Notes under the pieces: generated by a model | Databases searched by the model: none | What the model was told of the DNA's origin: nothing | What the model saw: only the letters and a program-made list of their open reading frames with translations | Source of the DNA: an uncultured Prevotellaceae bacterium | GTDB lineage: Bacteria > Bacteroidota > Bacteroidia > Bacteroidales > Bacteroidaceae | Direction of reading: 5' to 3' | Assembly: GCA_946186505.1 (NCBI GenBank) | Contig: CAMHNI010000007.1 | Coordinates: 61,608 to 125,607 of the forward strand | Length of the DNA stretch: 64,000 nt | Part shown: positions 39,439-48,428 of the stretch, piece by piece | Position numbering within the stretch: position 1 is the stretch's first letter | Layout of the letters: the number at the start of each line of letters is the position of its first letter | Made by a program: the position numbers and the translations under genes

Positions 39439-40410
39439 TTACGATATACTACTAATTTCCGGATTCTCACCCTTCGTTTCCTTGTCGAAGGCTTCGTATG
39501 CGTTGACGATGCGTGTCACTAATTTATGGCGCACGATGTCGCGGCGGTCCAGGTTGACCACGCCGATGCCCTCTACATTATTTAATATATGCAGTGCCTC
39601 AATGAGTCCGCTCTTCTGCGTGCGGGGCAGGTCTATCTGCGTCATATCGCCGGTGATAATCATCTTTGTGTTCCAGCCCATGCGGGTGAGGAACATCCGG
39701 ATCTGGGCAGGGGTAGTGTTCTGGGCCTCGTCAAGGATGACCACGGCGTCGGAGAGCGTGCGGCCACGCATGAAGGCCAGCGGTGCTATCTGGATGATGT
39801 GCTTCTCCATCATGTCCTGCAGCTTCACCTGCGGCAGCATGTCCTCAAGGGCATCGTAGAGCGGTTGCAGGTAGGGGTCTATCTTGTCCTTCATGTCGCC
39901 CGGCAGGAAGCCTAATTTCTCGCCGGCCTCCACGGCGGGGCGGCTCAGGATAATCTTCTTGGCCGACTTTTCCTTCAGTGCCTTGACGGCCAGGGCTATC
40001 GACAGGTAGGTCTTGCCGGTGCCTGCAGGTCCAACGGCAAACACCATGTCATTCTCCTTATAAGCCTCTATCAGCCGCTGCTGATTCGCCGAGCGCGCCT
40101 TGATAGGGCGGCCCGACATGCTATAGACAACCACGTCGTCGGGCACGTCCTTCGGTCGCCCACCCTTGACGATGTCGAGTATGTCTTCATCACGTAACGA
40201 GTTGAACTTCAGTATATGTCTGCGTATTTGTTCGATATTCTCTTCAAACGCAGCCATCTGCTCCTCATCACCCAACACGCGGATGACGTTATCGCGAGCC
40301 ACGATGCGCAACTTCGGGAACAGCGACCTTATTATCTGCAGGTGGCTGTTGCCTACGCCGTAGAACATCACGGTGTCTATATCCTCAAGTACAATATGCT
40401 TCTCTATCAA
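39439..40410 (-). CDS. PhoH-like ATPase (YbeZ type)
   Basis: 323 residues. Walker A FAVGPAGTGKTYLSIALAV and Walker B DAVVILDEAQNTTPAQIRMFLTRMG define the PhoH family; the N-terminal part (LFPKLRIVARDNVIRVLGDEEQ) is a KH/AAA-flanking module typical of YbeZ. Such proteins work with YbeY in rRNA processing or RNA metabolism; ybeY is not here. It heads the minus-strand run with a good promoter box (40440-40447). Confidence 0.88.
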   Translation of the reverse strand: MIEKHIVLEDIDTVMFYGVGNSHLQIIRSLFPKLRIVARDNVIRVLGDEEQMAAFEENIEQIRRHILKFNSLRDEDILDIVKGGRPKDVPDDVVVYSMSGRPIKARSANQQRLIEAYKENDMVFAVGPAGTGKTYLSIALAVKALKEKSAKKIILSRPAVEAGEKLGFLPGDMKDKIDPYLQPLYDALEDMLPQVKLQDMMEKHIIQIAPLAFMRGRTLSDAVVILDEAQNTTPAQIRMFLTRMGWNTKMIITGDMTQIDLPRTQKSGLIEALHILNNVEGIGVVNLDRRDIVRHKLVTRIVNAYEAFDKETKGENPEISSIS

Positions 40411-40439
40411 CCTGTCAACAGTTTTTTGAATTCAGAGCG

Positions 40440-40447
40440 CAAAGTTA
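40440..40447 (-). promoter_or_regulatory. -7 promoter box of the phoH-to-xseB run
   Basis: TAACTTTG on the minus strand, 29 bp before the phoH start. No other clear terminator or promoter is seen until xseB, so a transcript of about 10 kb is possible. Confidence 0.6.
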
Positions 40448-40522
40448 CGCAAAAATTCGCTAACCGCCGCACGTTTTTCGGATTATTTTGCGGAAATGCT
40501 TGTCGGTTTCCGATTTTGTTTG

Positions 40523-40530
40523 TAACTTTG
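40523..40530 (+). promoter_or_regulatory. -7 promoter box of the RluD-family gene
   Basis: TAACTTTG ends 9 bp before the ATG at 40540, so the message has almost no leader. It lies 75 bp from the divergent phoH box. Confidence 0.6.
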
Positions 40531-40539
40531 CTCCCTGAT

Positions 40540-41436
40540 ATGAGAATGAACACAGGAAAAAATACGCCGGGAGACTACACTCACTACACTGTGAAGGAGC
40601 GAACCCCGCTATTGGAGTGGCTGCTCGCCAACGTGTCTGGCAGCCGCTCGAAAATCAAATCCACCCTTCAGGGGCGTGGTATCAAGGTTGACGGCAAGAC
40701 CATCTCGCAGTATGACTTCATGCTGGAGCCGGGCATGAAGGTGGCTGTGTCGAACACCAAGCGCAACCAGCAGGGTTTCAAGAGCCGCTATGTCAAGATA
40801 GTCTATGAGGACCGCTGGCTCATCGTCGTCGAGAAGGCCGTCGGCATCCTTTCCATGGCTGCCGGACACTCTACGCTGAACGTCAAGGCCGTGCTAGACG
40901 ACTACTTCAAGAAGAGCCGTCAGAAGTGTACGGCACACGTCGTCCACCGCCTGGACCGTGACACCAGCGGGCTGATGGTCTATGCCAAGGATATGGAGAC
41001 GGAGCAGGTGCTGGAGCACAACTGGCACGACATCGTCTATGACCGCCGCTACGTGGCTGTCTGCTCAGGCGAGATCGTGGAGGATGAAGGCACCGTGGCT
41101 AACTGGCTGAAGGACAACAAGGCATACGTCACCTATTCATCGCCTACGGACAACGGCGGCAAGTACGCTGTGACCCACTGGCACGTGCTGGACCGCACGA
41201 CAGAGCTGTCACTGGTGGAGTTTAAGCTGGAGACGGGGCGCAAGAACCAGATTCGCGTTCACTCTGCCGACATGGGACACCCTGTCTGTGGCGACGTGAA
41301 GTACGGTGACGGTACCGACCCTTTGCACCGCCTGTGCCTTCATGCCTGGCTGCTGTGCTTCACCCATCCCGTGACGGGCCAGCCTATGGAGTTCGAGACC
41401 CCCGTTCCCGTGGCGTTCAGGAAATTGTTCAAGTAA
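40540..41436 (+). CDS. RluA/RluD-family pseudouridine synthase
   Basis: 298 residues. An N-terminal S4-like RNA-binding region (PLLEWLLANVSGSRSKIKSTLQGRGIKVDGK) is followed by the catalytic domain with HVVHRLDRDTSGLMVYAK (catalytic Asp), GRKNQIRVHSADMGHPVCGDVKYG and LCLHAWLLCFTHPVTG. It isomerises uridines in rRNA or tRNA; the exact target cannot be assigned. The start follows the promoter by a few bases; 40546 is possible. The track's 108 earlier codons are antisense to phoH and are rejected. A 50-codon membrane ORF begins 8 bp after the stop. Confidence 0.88.
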   Translation: MRMNTGKNTPGDYTHYTVKERTPLLEWLLANVSGSRSKIKSTLQGRGIKVDGKTISQYDFMLEPGMKVAVSNTKRNQQGFKSRYVKIVYEDRWLIVVEKAVGILSMAAGHSTLNVKAVLDDYFKKSRQKCTAHVVHRLDRDTSGLMVYAKDMETEQVLEHNWHDIVYDRRYVAVCSGEIVEDEGTVANWLKDNKAYVTYSSPTDNGGKYAVTHWHVLDRTTELSLVEFKLETGRKNQIRVHSADMGHPVCGDVKYGDGTDPLHRLCLHAWLLCFTHPVTGQPMEFETPVPVAFRKLFK

Positions 41437-41443
41437 GTTTTGT

Positions 41444-41596
41444 ATGGAAAATATCGGTTATTATCTGTTTCTGCTGGCAGCCATCATCGTGGCCTTCCTC
41501 ATCATCAAGAAGGTGACGACCTGTCTGCTGAAGTCGGTGGTGCTTATCGTGCTGGCCGCCGTGCTGGCCTACGTTTACTTCTTCTACCTCAGATGA
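41444..41596 (+). CDS. 50-residue membrane peptide, unknown
   Basis: ATG at 41444, TGA at 41594-41596; too short for the ORF track. The sequence MENIGYYLFLLAAIIVAF... has two hydrophobic segments (residues 6-21 and 28-48) separated by KKVTTC, so it should form a helical hairpin in the inner membrane. It begins 8 bp after the RluD-family gene, and its stop overlaps the ATG of the FAD oxidoreductase (ATGA), so it is placed for translational coupling. I recognise no family. It resembles other tiny hydrophobic peptides with a two-helix plan, but function is unknown. Confidence 0.7.
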   Translation: MENIGYYLFLLAAIIVAFLIIKKVTTCLLKSVVLIVLAAVLAYVYFFYLR

Positions 41597-43161
41597 CCAG
41601 CGAGTACCAGGTACGGGTGCTGCCCCACGTGGCAGCCAGTGGCCAGAAACTCAGGGAGTGGCTGGCCGATGAGTACGGCTTTGATGTGCGCACCTGCCAG
41701 GGTGTGCGCATCCTGAAGCGCAGCATCGATGCCCGCCAGCGTACCATCTTCGTCAACCTGAAGGTGCGCGTCTATATCAACGAACAGCCTGCTGACGACG
41801 AGTATGTGCATATGGACTACGGCGATGTCAGCGACCGTCCCCAGGTCATCGTCGTGGGTGCCGGGCCCGGCGGCCTGTTTGCTGCCCTCAGACTCATTGA
41901 ACTGGGTTTGCGCCCGGTGGTGCTCGAACGTGGCAAGAACGTCCACGACCGTAAGCGCGACCTGGCTGAAATATCGCGCACCCAGCAGGTGGATGGCGAG
42001 AGCAACTACTGTTTCGGCGAGGGTGGGGCAGGAGCCTACTCTGACGGCAAGCTCTATACCCGCTCGAAGAAGCGCGGCAACATCGACAAGATACTGAACG
42101 TGTTCTGCCAGCACGGCGCTTCTACAGACATACTGGCCGACGCTCATCCGCATATTGGCACCGACCGGCTGCCACGGGTCATCGAGAACATGCGCAACAC
42201 CATCATCCGCTGTGGCGGCGAGGTACACTTCCAGACTAAGATGACGCAGTTGCTGATTGACGGCGACACGGTTGTCGGTGTGGTGGCTGGTGACAGGGAA
42301 TTCCGCGGACCGGTCATCCTGGCAACAGGCCATTCGGCCCGTGACGTCTATCGCTACCTGGCTGAGTCCAAAACAGAAATCGAGGCCAAAGGCATTGCCG
42401 TCGGCGTGCGATTAGAACATCCGTCCGTGCTGATCGACCAGATACAGTATCACTCGAAGCAGGGACGCGGAAAGTACTTACCAGCAGCTGAATACGCTTT
42501 TGTTACTCAGGTGGATGGACGTGGTGTCTATTCGTTCTGTATGTGCCCAGGTGGCTTCGTCATCCCAGCTGCCACCGGACCAGAGCAGATAGTCGTCAAC
42601 GGCATGAGTCCTGCTAATCGCGGTACGGCGTGGTCTAACAGCGGCATGGTGGTCGAGGTGCGTCCGGAAGACATAGAAAGTGAAGAGAGAGAAGTGAAAA
42701 GTGATGAACTGGGGGTGATGAGGTTCCAGGAACAGCTGGAACGGCTGACCTGGCAGCAGGGCAACCGTCGGCAGACGGCACCTGCACAGCGCATGGCCGA
42801 CTTTGTCAACAGTCGTCTGAGCTTTGACCTGCCCCGCAGCAGCTATGCCCCTGGGTTAGTGTCCAGCCCCTTGCACTTCTGGTTGCCGCAGATGATAGGC
42901 CACCGTCTGCAGGAAGGCTTCAAGACCTTCGGACGGCAGGCACACGGGTTTCTTACCAACGAGGCCGTGCTCATAGGTGTCGAGACCCGTACCAGCAGTC
43001 CTGTGCGCATTGTCCGCGACCATGAGACCCTGCAGCACATCCGTCTGCGCGGGCTTTTCCCATGTGGCGAGGGTGCCGGTTATGCCGGTGGCATCGTCTC
43101 GGCGGGTGTCGATGGCGAACGGTGTGCAGAACAGTGCGCCGAGTTTCTCGGCGGGGTGTGA
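41593..43161 (+). CDS. FAD-dependent oxidoreductase (COG2509-type)
   Basis: 522 residues. An N-terminal segment (VLPHVAASGQKLREWLADEYGFDVRTCQGVRILKRSIDARQRTIFVNLKVRVYI) precedes the FAD fold with VIVVGAGPGGLFAALRLIELG, then GGAGAYSDGKLYTR, FCMCPGGFVIPAATG and the C-terminal GLFPCGEGAGYAGGIVSAGVDGERCAEQ. This is the uncharacterised FAD dehydrogenase group often called COG2509; its substrate is not known to me. The real start overlaps the membrane peptide stop. Around residue 362 the stretch ESEEREVKSDE is encoded by an A/G-rich repeat and is probably an in-frame insertion. Codon use in the rest is like neighbouring genes. Confidence 0.85.
   Translation: MTSEYQVRVLPHVAASGQKLREWLADEYGFDVRTCQGVRILKRSIDARQRTIFVNLKVRVYINEQPADDEYVHMDYGDVSDRPQVIVVGAGPGGLFAALRLIELGLRPVVLERGKNVHDRKRDLAEISRTQQVDGESNYCFGEGGAGAYSDGKLYTRSKKRGNIDKILNVFCQHGASTDILADAHPHIGTDRLPRVIENMRNTIIRCGGEVHFQTKMTQLLIDGDTVVGVVAGDREFRGPVILATGHSARDVYRYLAESKTEIEAKGIAVGVRLEHPSVLIDQIQYHSKQGRGKYLPAAEYAFVTQVDGRGVYSFCMCPGGFVIPAATGPEQIVVNGMSPANRGTAWSNSGMVVEVRPEDIESEEREVKSDELGVMRFQEQLERLTWQQGNRRQTAPAQRMADFVNSRLSFDLPRSSYAPGLVSSPLHFWLPQMIGHRLQEGFKTFGRQAHGFLTNEAVLIGVETRTSSPVRIVRDHETLQHIRLRGLFPCGEGAGYAGGIVSAGVDGERCAEQCAEFLGGV
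42676..42707 (+). repeat. A/G-rich repeat in frame in the FAD oxidoreductase gene
   Basis: GAAAGTGAAGAGAGAGAAGTGAAAAGTGATGA consists of AAGTGA-like units and encodes ESEEREVKSDE. It is much poorer in C than the flanking gene. Confidence 0.6.
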
Positions 43162-43183
43162 AAATCATTTGAACGGGCAAAAG

Positions 43184-43215
43184 TTTGGCCGTTTCGAAAA
43201 TAATGCTTATCTTTG
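43184..43215 (+). promoter_or_regulatory. Promoter of mazG
   Basis: TTTG (43184-43187) is 20 bp upstream of TATCTTTG (43208-43215), 31 bp before the ATG. Confidence 0.75.
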
Positions 43216-43245
43216 TCCGCAAATTTCTAATAATCAATTTACAAG

Positions 43246-44115
43246 ATGCATACACGAGAGGAACAGATGGAGGCTTTCGGACGGCTGCTCGACGTGCTCG
43301 ACCAGTTGCGCGAGAAATGTCCGTGGGACCGAAAGCAGACTAACGAGTCGCTGCGTCCCAACACGATAGAGGAGGTCTATGAGTTGGCCGATGCACTGGT
43401 GCGTGATGACCGTAAGAATATCTGCAAGGAGCTGGGCGACGTACTGATGCATGTCATGTTCTATGCCAAGATTGGTTCGGAGACAGGCGATTTCGATATG
43501 GCCGATGTCTGCCGCATGCAGGCCGACAAGCTCATTTTCCGCCACCCTCATATCTACCATCCCTCGCAGGTGGGTGCCGATAACCCACGACCGTTGCCCT
43601 ATGTGCCAGAGAACGAGGCCGATGTCGAGCAGCAGCGTGAGTTCTCGCAGGCCAAGACCTCAGAACAGGTGCTGCAGAACTGGGAGCAGATCAAGCTCAA
43701 GGAGAAAGACGGCAACAAGACCGTGCTCAGCGGCGTGCCTGCGGCACTGCCCTCGCTCATCAAGGCCTACCGCATACAGGACAAGGCCCGTAACGTAGGC
43801 TTCGACTGGCAGCAGCGTGAAGACGTGTGGGCTAAGGTCCGCGAGGAGTTGGACGAACTGCAGGCTGAACTGGAGCGCGAGGACAAGGAGCGCTCTACTG
43901 CCGAGTTGGGCGACTTCCTCTTCTCGGTCATCAACGCTGCACGGCTCTACAAACTCAACCCCGAGAATGCGCTGGAGCACACCAACCAGAAGTTCATACG
44001 CCGCTTCGGCTACATCGAGGAACACAGCATCCGTGCAGGACGGCCACTCACCGAGATGTCGCTTGAGGAGATGGATACCCTGTGGAACGAGGCGAAAAGA
44101 ATTGAAAAAGAGTGA
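43246..44115 (+). CDS. mazG: Nucleoside triphosphate pyrophosphohydrolase MazG
   Basis: 289 residues with two MazG modules. N-terminal: REKCPWDRKQTNESLRPNTIEEVYELADAL...ICKELGDVLMHVMFYA; C-terminal: WAKVREELDELQAELEREDKERSTAELGDFLFSVINAARL. The EExxE...ELGD pattern is the metal-binding signature. It hydrolyses (d)NTPs to monophosphates, cleaning the nucleotide pool. It is followed by a lipoprotein gene after 21 bp and ribonuclease Z, and is probably transcribed with them. Confidence 0.94.
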   Translation: MHTREEQMEAFGRLLDVLDQLREKCPWDRKQTNESLRPNTIEEVYELADALVRDDRKNICKELGDVLMHVMFYAKIGSETGDFDMADVCRMQADKLIFRHPHIYHPSQVGADNPRPLPYVPENEADVEQQREFSQAKTSEQVLQNWEQIKLKEKDGNKTVLSGVPAALPSLIKAYRIQDKARNVGFDWQQREDVWAKVREELDELQAELEREDKERSTAELGDFLFSVINAARLYKLNPENALEHTNQKFIRRFGYIEEHSIRAGRPLTEMSLEEMDTLWNEAKRIEKE

Positions 44116-44136
44116 TTTAGATAAAACGCAAATGCT

Positions 44137-44802
44137 ATGAAAAAGACTGCATTCCTATTGACGGCAGCTGTCGTGGCTACGGCCATAAGCAGCTGTGGGG
44201 GTAAAAATCCGCAGCCTCAGGAGGAGACTGTGGCCGACAGCTCGGCTGTGGTGATGATAAACCGTGACTCCACCCTTTACGGCATCTGTGGCGACGGTTC
44301 GGCCATGAACACGCTGCAGCTGATAACCGACGTGGGTGACACGGTGACACTGAGCATTGCCGATGCCAATGACAGGGGTCAGTGCTTCGGCGGCTTCCAG
44401 ACCGGCGACCGCATGGCTGTCATCCTGAAGGACAAGAATACCGCCCGACAAGTCATCAACCAGTCGGCCATGCTTGGCGACTGGGTCATGCCCAATCCCT
44501 TGGACGGCAGCTCAGAGATGGGCATCCGCATACAGGAAGGCGGCATTGCCGAGAGCATAGACCAGCCATCGACTATCTACCGTTCCTGGCGCCTGTTTAA
44601 CGGCAAGCTCGAACTGGTGTCGGTGCGCGAGGGCGGTGCCGAGGTGGTCGAGACCAACCTTTACGACATTATCTATATCGGCCCCGATTCACTGGTCTTC
44701 AAGGACGCTGAGGACACCTACGAGTACTCCCGCTTCCGGATTCGCGAGAGTCATGTGAACATCCAGTTGGAGGAATCATCGTTCGACGATTTCAAAATGT
44801 AA
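44137..44802 (+). CDS. Lipoprotein of unknown function
   Basis: 221 residues. A lipoprotein signal (MKKTAFLLTAAVVATAISSC, lipobox around AISSC-GG) precedes a low-complexity linker (GGKNPQPQEETVADSSAV) and a beta-rich domain (SMLYGICGDGSAMNTLQ-like strands, DTVTLSIADANDRGQCFGGFQTGDRMAVIL). The overall plan resembles Bacteroidetes lipocalin-like or small envelope lipoproteins, but I cannot name the family. It lies between mazG and the ribonuclease Z gene in a probable operon, 6 bp before the latter. Confidence 0.75.
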   Translation: MKKTAFLLTAAVVATAISSCGGKNPQPQEETVADSSAVVMINRDSTLYGICGDGSAMNTLQLITDVGDTVTLSIADANDRGQCFGGFQTGDRMAVILKDKNTARQVINQSAMLGDWVMPNPLDGSSEMGIRIQEGGIAESIDQPSTIYRSWRLFNGKLELVSVREGGAEVVETNLYDIIYIGPDSLVFKDAEDTYEYSRFRIRESHVNIQLEESSFDDFKM

Positions 44803-44808
44803 TCACTT

Positions 44809-45729
44809 GTGGAGCCGTTCAGAATTCATATCCTGGGATGTGGCAGCGCACTGCCCACCATGCGTCACTATCCCTCGGCACAGATTGTCGAGGTGCGCGA
44901 GAAACTCTTCCTGGTCGATTGCGGTGAGGGGGTGCAGCTGCAGCTGCGCCGTCTCCACATACGCTTCACCAAACTCAGTCACGTCTTTATCAGTCACCTG
45001 CATGGCGACCACTGTTTCGGTCTGATAGGTATGATATCCACCTTCGGACTGCTCGGACGTACAGCCACGCTGCACGTCCATGCCCATCCCCTTTTGGGCG
45101 ATATGCTGCGTCGCCAGATGGATCTATTCTGCCGCGACCTGGGGTATGAGGTGGAGTTCCATCCCATTGATGCTACGCGTCATGACGTCATTTACGAGGA
45201 CCGTTCGCTGACCGTCGAGACCATACCTCTCTGTCATCGGTTACCCACCTGCGGCTTTCTCTTCCGTGAAAAACCGTCGCTGCCGCACATCAGGCGAGAC
45301 ATGATAGACTTCTACCGCATTCCCACGTCGCAGATTATGAACATCAAGAATGGTGCCGACTGGACCATGGACGACGGTACTGTGGTGCCCAACAGCCAAC
45401 TGGTGTTGCCTGCCGACCCTCCCCGCAGCTACGCCTACTGTAGCGACACCCGCTACATGCCTGAACTGCACCAGCTGCTCAAGGGTGTCACCACTCTCTA
45501 CCATGAGAGCACATACGGTGAGGATAATCTGCAGAAAGCTGAGAAGTACAATCACTCAACAGCTCGGCAGGCAGCCATGGTGGCACGCGATGCCGGTGTC
45601 CACCAGCTGATTCTGGGTCATTACAGTTCGCGCTATGAGGACGAGAGCGTGCTGCTCGACGAGGCTCGTCAGGTTTTTCCCAACGTCCGTCTGAGCAACG
45701 AGCTTGATGTCATTCCCGTCCTCCCTTAG
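44809..45729 (+). CDS. rnz: Ribonuclease Z
   Basis: 306 residues of the metallo-beta-lactamase fold that trims tRNA 3' ends. Motifs: ILGCGSALPTMRHYPSAQIVEV, FLVDCGEGVQLQLRR, the zinc motif FISHLHGDHCFGL, AYCSDTRYMPELH, LYHESTYGEDN and LILGHYSSRYED, which is specific to RNase Z. The start codon is GTG (GTG-GAG-CCG-TTC); no ATG is available upstream in frame before the lipoprotein stop, and the fold requires this N-terminus. Its TAG stop overlaps the convergent clpC stop by 4 bp. Confidence 0.95.
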   Translation: MEPFRIHILGCGSALPTMRHYPSAQIVEVREKLFLVDCGEGVQLQLRRLHIRFTKLSHVFISHLHGDHCFGLIGMISTFGLLGRTATLHVHAHPLLGDMLRRQMDLFCRDLGYEVEFHPIDATRHDVIYEDRSLTVETIPLCHRLPTCGFLFREKPSLPHIRRDMIDFYRIPTSQIMNIKNGADWTMDDGTVVPNSQLVLPADPPRSYAYCSDTRYMPELHQLLKGVTTLYHESTYGEDNLQKAEKYNHSTARQAAMVARDAGVHQLILGHYSSRYEDESVLLDEARQVFPNVRLSNELDVIPVLP

Positions 45730-48254
45730 TTGAACAGCAACTCCTCTTTGTCCGGTGTCTTTGTAATGTGGATGACGGCACCGGGTTCTAAGTCGCCGTT
45801 GACGATGCGCTCGCTGATGCCGTCCTCGATATAGGTCTGGATGGCACGCTTCAGAGGACGGGCACCGAACTGCACATCGTAGCCCTTGGTAGCGACAAAC
45901 TCCTTGGCCTCGTCAGACAGTTCAATGGTATAGCCCAAATCACCGATGCGTTTGAACAGTCCTTGCAACTCAATGTCGATGATGCGCTTGATGGCGTTGA
46001 GGTCCAGCTGGTCGAAGGTGATAATCTCGTCGAGTCGATTCAGGAACTCGGGCGAGAACTGCTTCGAGAGTGCCTTCTGTACGATGCTGCGGGCGTGTTC
46101 CTTGTCCTTCTCGTCCATAGCCAGTCCCATGCCCCCTGCATTGAAGCCGATGCCACGCCCGAAGTCCTTCAACTGGCGTGTGCCGGCATTGGAGGTCATG
46201 ATAATGACTGTATTGCGGAAGTCAACAAAGCGGCCATTGCCATCGGTCAGCCGTCCCTCGTCAAGCACTTGTAGCAACAGGTTGAAAACGTTGGGATGAG
46301 CCTTTTCAATCTCGTCGAGCAGCACGATGGAATAGGGGTGACGGCGCACACGCTCAGTGAGCTGTCCACCCTCCTCATAGCCCACGTAGCCCGGAGGTGC
46401 TCCGATGAGTCGGCTGGTGTTGAACGACTCGGTATATTCGCTCATATCGACGCGGATCAGCGCATCGGCGGAACCAAACATGAACTCTGCCAGTTTCTTG
46501 GCCAGATAAGTTTTGCCGACACCTGTGGGGCCGAGGAACATAAATGCGCCGATAGGGTGGTTGGGATCTTTCAGTCCTACACGGTTGCGCTGTATGGCCC
46601 GCACCATCTTGTCGATGGCCTTGTCCTGAGCAATGACGGCATTCTTAAGCTCCGTCGCCATACCTTTGAGCCGTATGCCCTCTTGTTCGGCCATGCGTTG
46701 TACGGGAACGCCTGTCATCAGTGACACAATCTCGGCAACTTCCTTTTCGGTAACGATCTGCCGGTCTTCATCATCACCACTTTGCCACTTCTTGTTCAGT
46801 TCGGCCAACTCCTTCTCAAGAATGGTCTGTCGGTCGCGGTAGCCGGCGGCAAGCTCGTAGTTCTGGTTTTTCACAGCCAGTTGCTTGCGGTCTTTCACCA
46901 TGGCTATCTCCTGCTCTTTCTCCGTAATCTCGGGAGGTATCTGGGCATTACCAAGGTGAACGCGCGAGCCTACCTCGTCCATGGCATCAATGGCCTTATC
47001 GGGCATGAAGCGGTCATTGACATAGCGTTCTGTCAATTTGACACATGCCGCCAATGCACCATCGGTATAGCTGACATGATGGTGGAATTCATATCGGTCC
47101 TTGATATTATGCAGTATCTGCAGGGTCTCCTCGGCAGTGGTTGGCTCTACCTGGACTTTCTGGAAGCGCCGTTCCAAGGCACCGTCTTTCTCGATGGAGT
47201 TGCGGTATTCGTCAAGTGTGGTTGCACCGATACACTGCACCGTGCCGCGTGCCAGTGCCGGTTTCATGATGTTGGCAGCATCCATGGAACCAGGCGTTGA
47301 GCCTGCGCCAATGATGGTGTGTATTTCATCAATAAATACAATAATATCAGGATTTTGCTCCAGTTCCTTCATTAACTGCTTGAGCCTTTCCTCAAACTGT
47401 CCGCGGTACTTTGTGCCTGCCACGATGGAAGTCATGTCGAGTGTATAGATCTTCTTTCCGAAAAGCATTGGAGAGGTATGGTGCTGTGCAATCTGCTGTG
47501 CCAGTCCTTCAACAATGGCACTCTTGCCGACGCCAGGTTCTCCTATCAGTATCGGGTTGTTCTTCTTGCGGCGGCCCAGTATCTCGATCACACGCTGTAT
47601 CTCGCGTTCCCGTCCTACGCACGGATCGAGTTTACCCTCAGCAGCAGCCTGTGTCAGGTCAGTGCCAAAGTTGTCGAGCACAGGTGTCTTCGACTCTTTC
47701 TTCTTTTGGGCGGTCGTGGTACCGGCATCTTTCCTCTCTGCCCTTTTCTCTCCTCTTTCTTCGTATTCTTCCTCCTCTTCGTCGGGAAGTCCTATACCGT
47801 CGTTGATGCCCTTCTGTTGGGGGGCATGCAGCATAGCGAGAACGTCATCGTAGTTCATATTGTTTGATTCTAATACCTCTTTGGCACCATTCTGCACTTG
47901 GTCGTGCAGGATAGCCAGCAGCAGGTGTTGTTCGTTTACCTTGTCTAATCTCTGGATACGTGCCTCAAGCACAGCGAGTTTCAGGATGTTGCTCGCTTTC
48001 TCGTTTAATACGAGATCGTCTGGTTGAATTGGCAGTTGCAGGTCATCCTCCCTCACCTTCTGCTCCAAGTCCGTTTTTATGGACTGAAGGTTGATGTTCA
48101 GACTATGGAATATATTCATAACAATTCCATCCTTCAACCGCAACAGCCCAAGCAGCAGATGCTCGGGACCTACAGAGCGGCTGGCAAGCCGTGCGGCCTC
48201 TTCGCGTGAGAAAGCCAGTATTTCAGACACCCTGGGTGAAAATTGACTTGTCAT
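45726..48254 (-). CDS. clpC: ClpC-type Clp protease ATPase subunit
   Basis: 842 residues, the class I Hsp100 ATPase that unfolds substrates for ClpP. Order: Clp_N double repeat ([38 protein letters not shown]), a charged linker ([17 protein letters not shown]), D1 AAA with [15 protein letters not shown] and IVFIDEIHT, a UVR-like middle region ([23 protein letters not shown]), D2 with [16 protein letters not shown] and [11 protein letters not shown], and a D2-small domain ending [15 protein letters not shown]. The UVR-like middle marks ClpC rather than ClpA or ClpB. Transcribed alone; divergent from glmS. Confidence 0.93.
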   Translation of the reverse strand: MTSQFSPRVSEILAFSREEAARLASRSVGPEHLLLGLLRLKDGIVMNIFHSLNINLQSIKTDLEQKVREDDLQLPIQPDDLVLNEKASNILKLAVLEARIQRLDKVNEQHLLLAILHDQVQNGAKEVLESNNMNYDDVLAMLHAPQQKGINDGIGLPDEEEEEYEERGEKRAERKDAGTTTAQKKKESKTPVLDNFGTDLTQAAAEGKLDPCVGREREIQRVIEILGRRKKNNPILIGEPGVGKSAIVEGLAQQIAQHHTSPMLFGKKIYTLDMTSIVAGTKYRGQFEERLKQLMKELEQNPDIIVFIDEIHTIIGAGSTPGSMDAANIMKPALARGTVQCIGATTLDEYRNSIEKDGALERRFQKVQVEPTTAEETLQILHNIKDRYEFHHHVSYTDGALAACVKLTERYVNDRFMPDKAIDAMDEVGSRVHLGNAQIPPEITEKEQEIAMVKDRKQLAVKNQNYELAAGYRDRQTILEKELAELNKKWQSGDDEDRQIVTEKEVAEIVSLMTGVPVQRMAEQEGIRLKGMATELKNAVIAQDKAIDKMVRAIQRNRVGLKDPNHPIGAFMFLGPTGVGKTYLAKKLAEFMFGSADALIRVDMSEYTESFNTSRLIGAPPGYVGYEEGGQLTERVRRHPYSIVLLDEIEKAHPNVFNLLLQVLDEGRLTDGNGRFVDFRNTVIIMTSNAGTRQLKDFGRGIGFNAGGMGLAMDEKDKEHARSIVQKALSKQFSPEFLNRLDEIITFDQLDLNAIKRIIDIELQGLFKRIGDLGYTIELSDEAKEFVATKGYDVQFGARPLKRAIQTYIEDGISERIVNGDLEPGAVIHITKTPDKEELLFN

Positions 48255-48380
48255 TCTTTTGTCTTTGTCTTACTTCTATTTTATTAACGCTAACCAAATA
48301 CCTTTATTGCAAACACCGTGCCAAAATCAGCCGAAATGTTAAAAGTGGGCTGAAAACTTGCGTATGTACAAAAAAAGGTG

Positions 48381-48388
48381 TAATTTTG
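48381..48388 (+). promoter_or_regulatory. -7 promoter box of glmS
   Basis: TAATTTTG, 41 bp before the glmS ATG, in the 174-bp region divergent from clpC. Confidence 0.6.
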
Positions 48389-48428
48389 CAGCCGTTTAAC
48401 AACACAGACACAAAAGAGGACGTTTTTT

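Noticed and set aside
48255-48428. CtsR or CIRCE-type heat-shock operator before clpC
   Set aside because: I looked for the CIRCE inverted repeat and for CtsR heptads and saw neither; the region has only the glmS promoter box and A/T-rich DNA.
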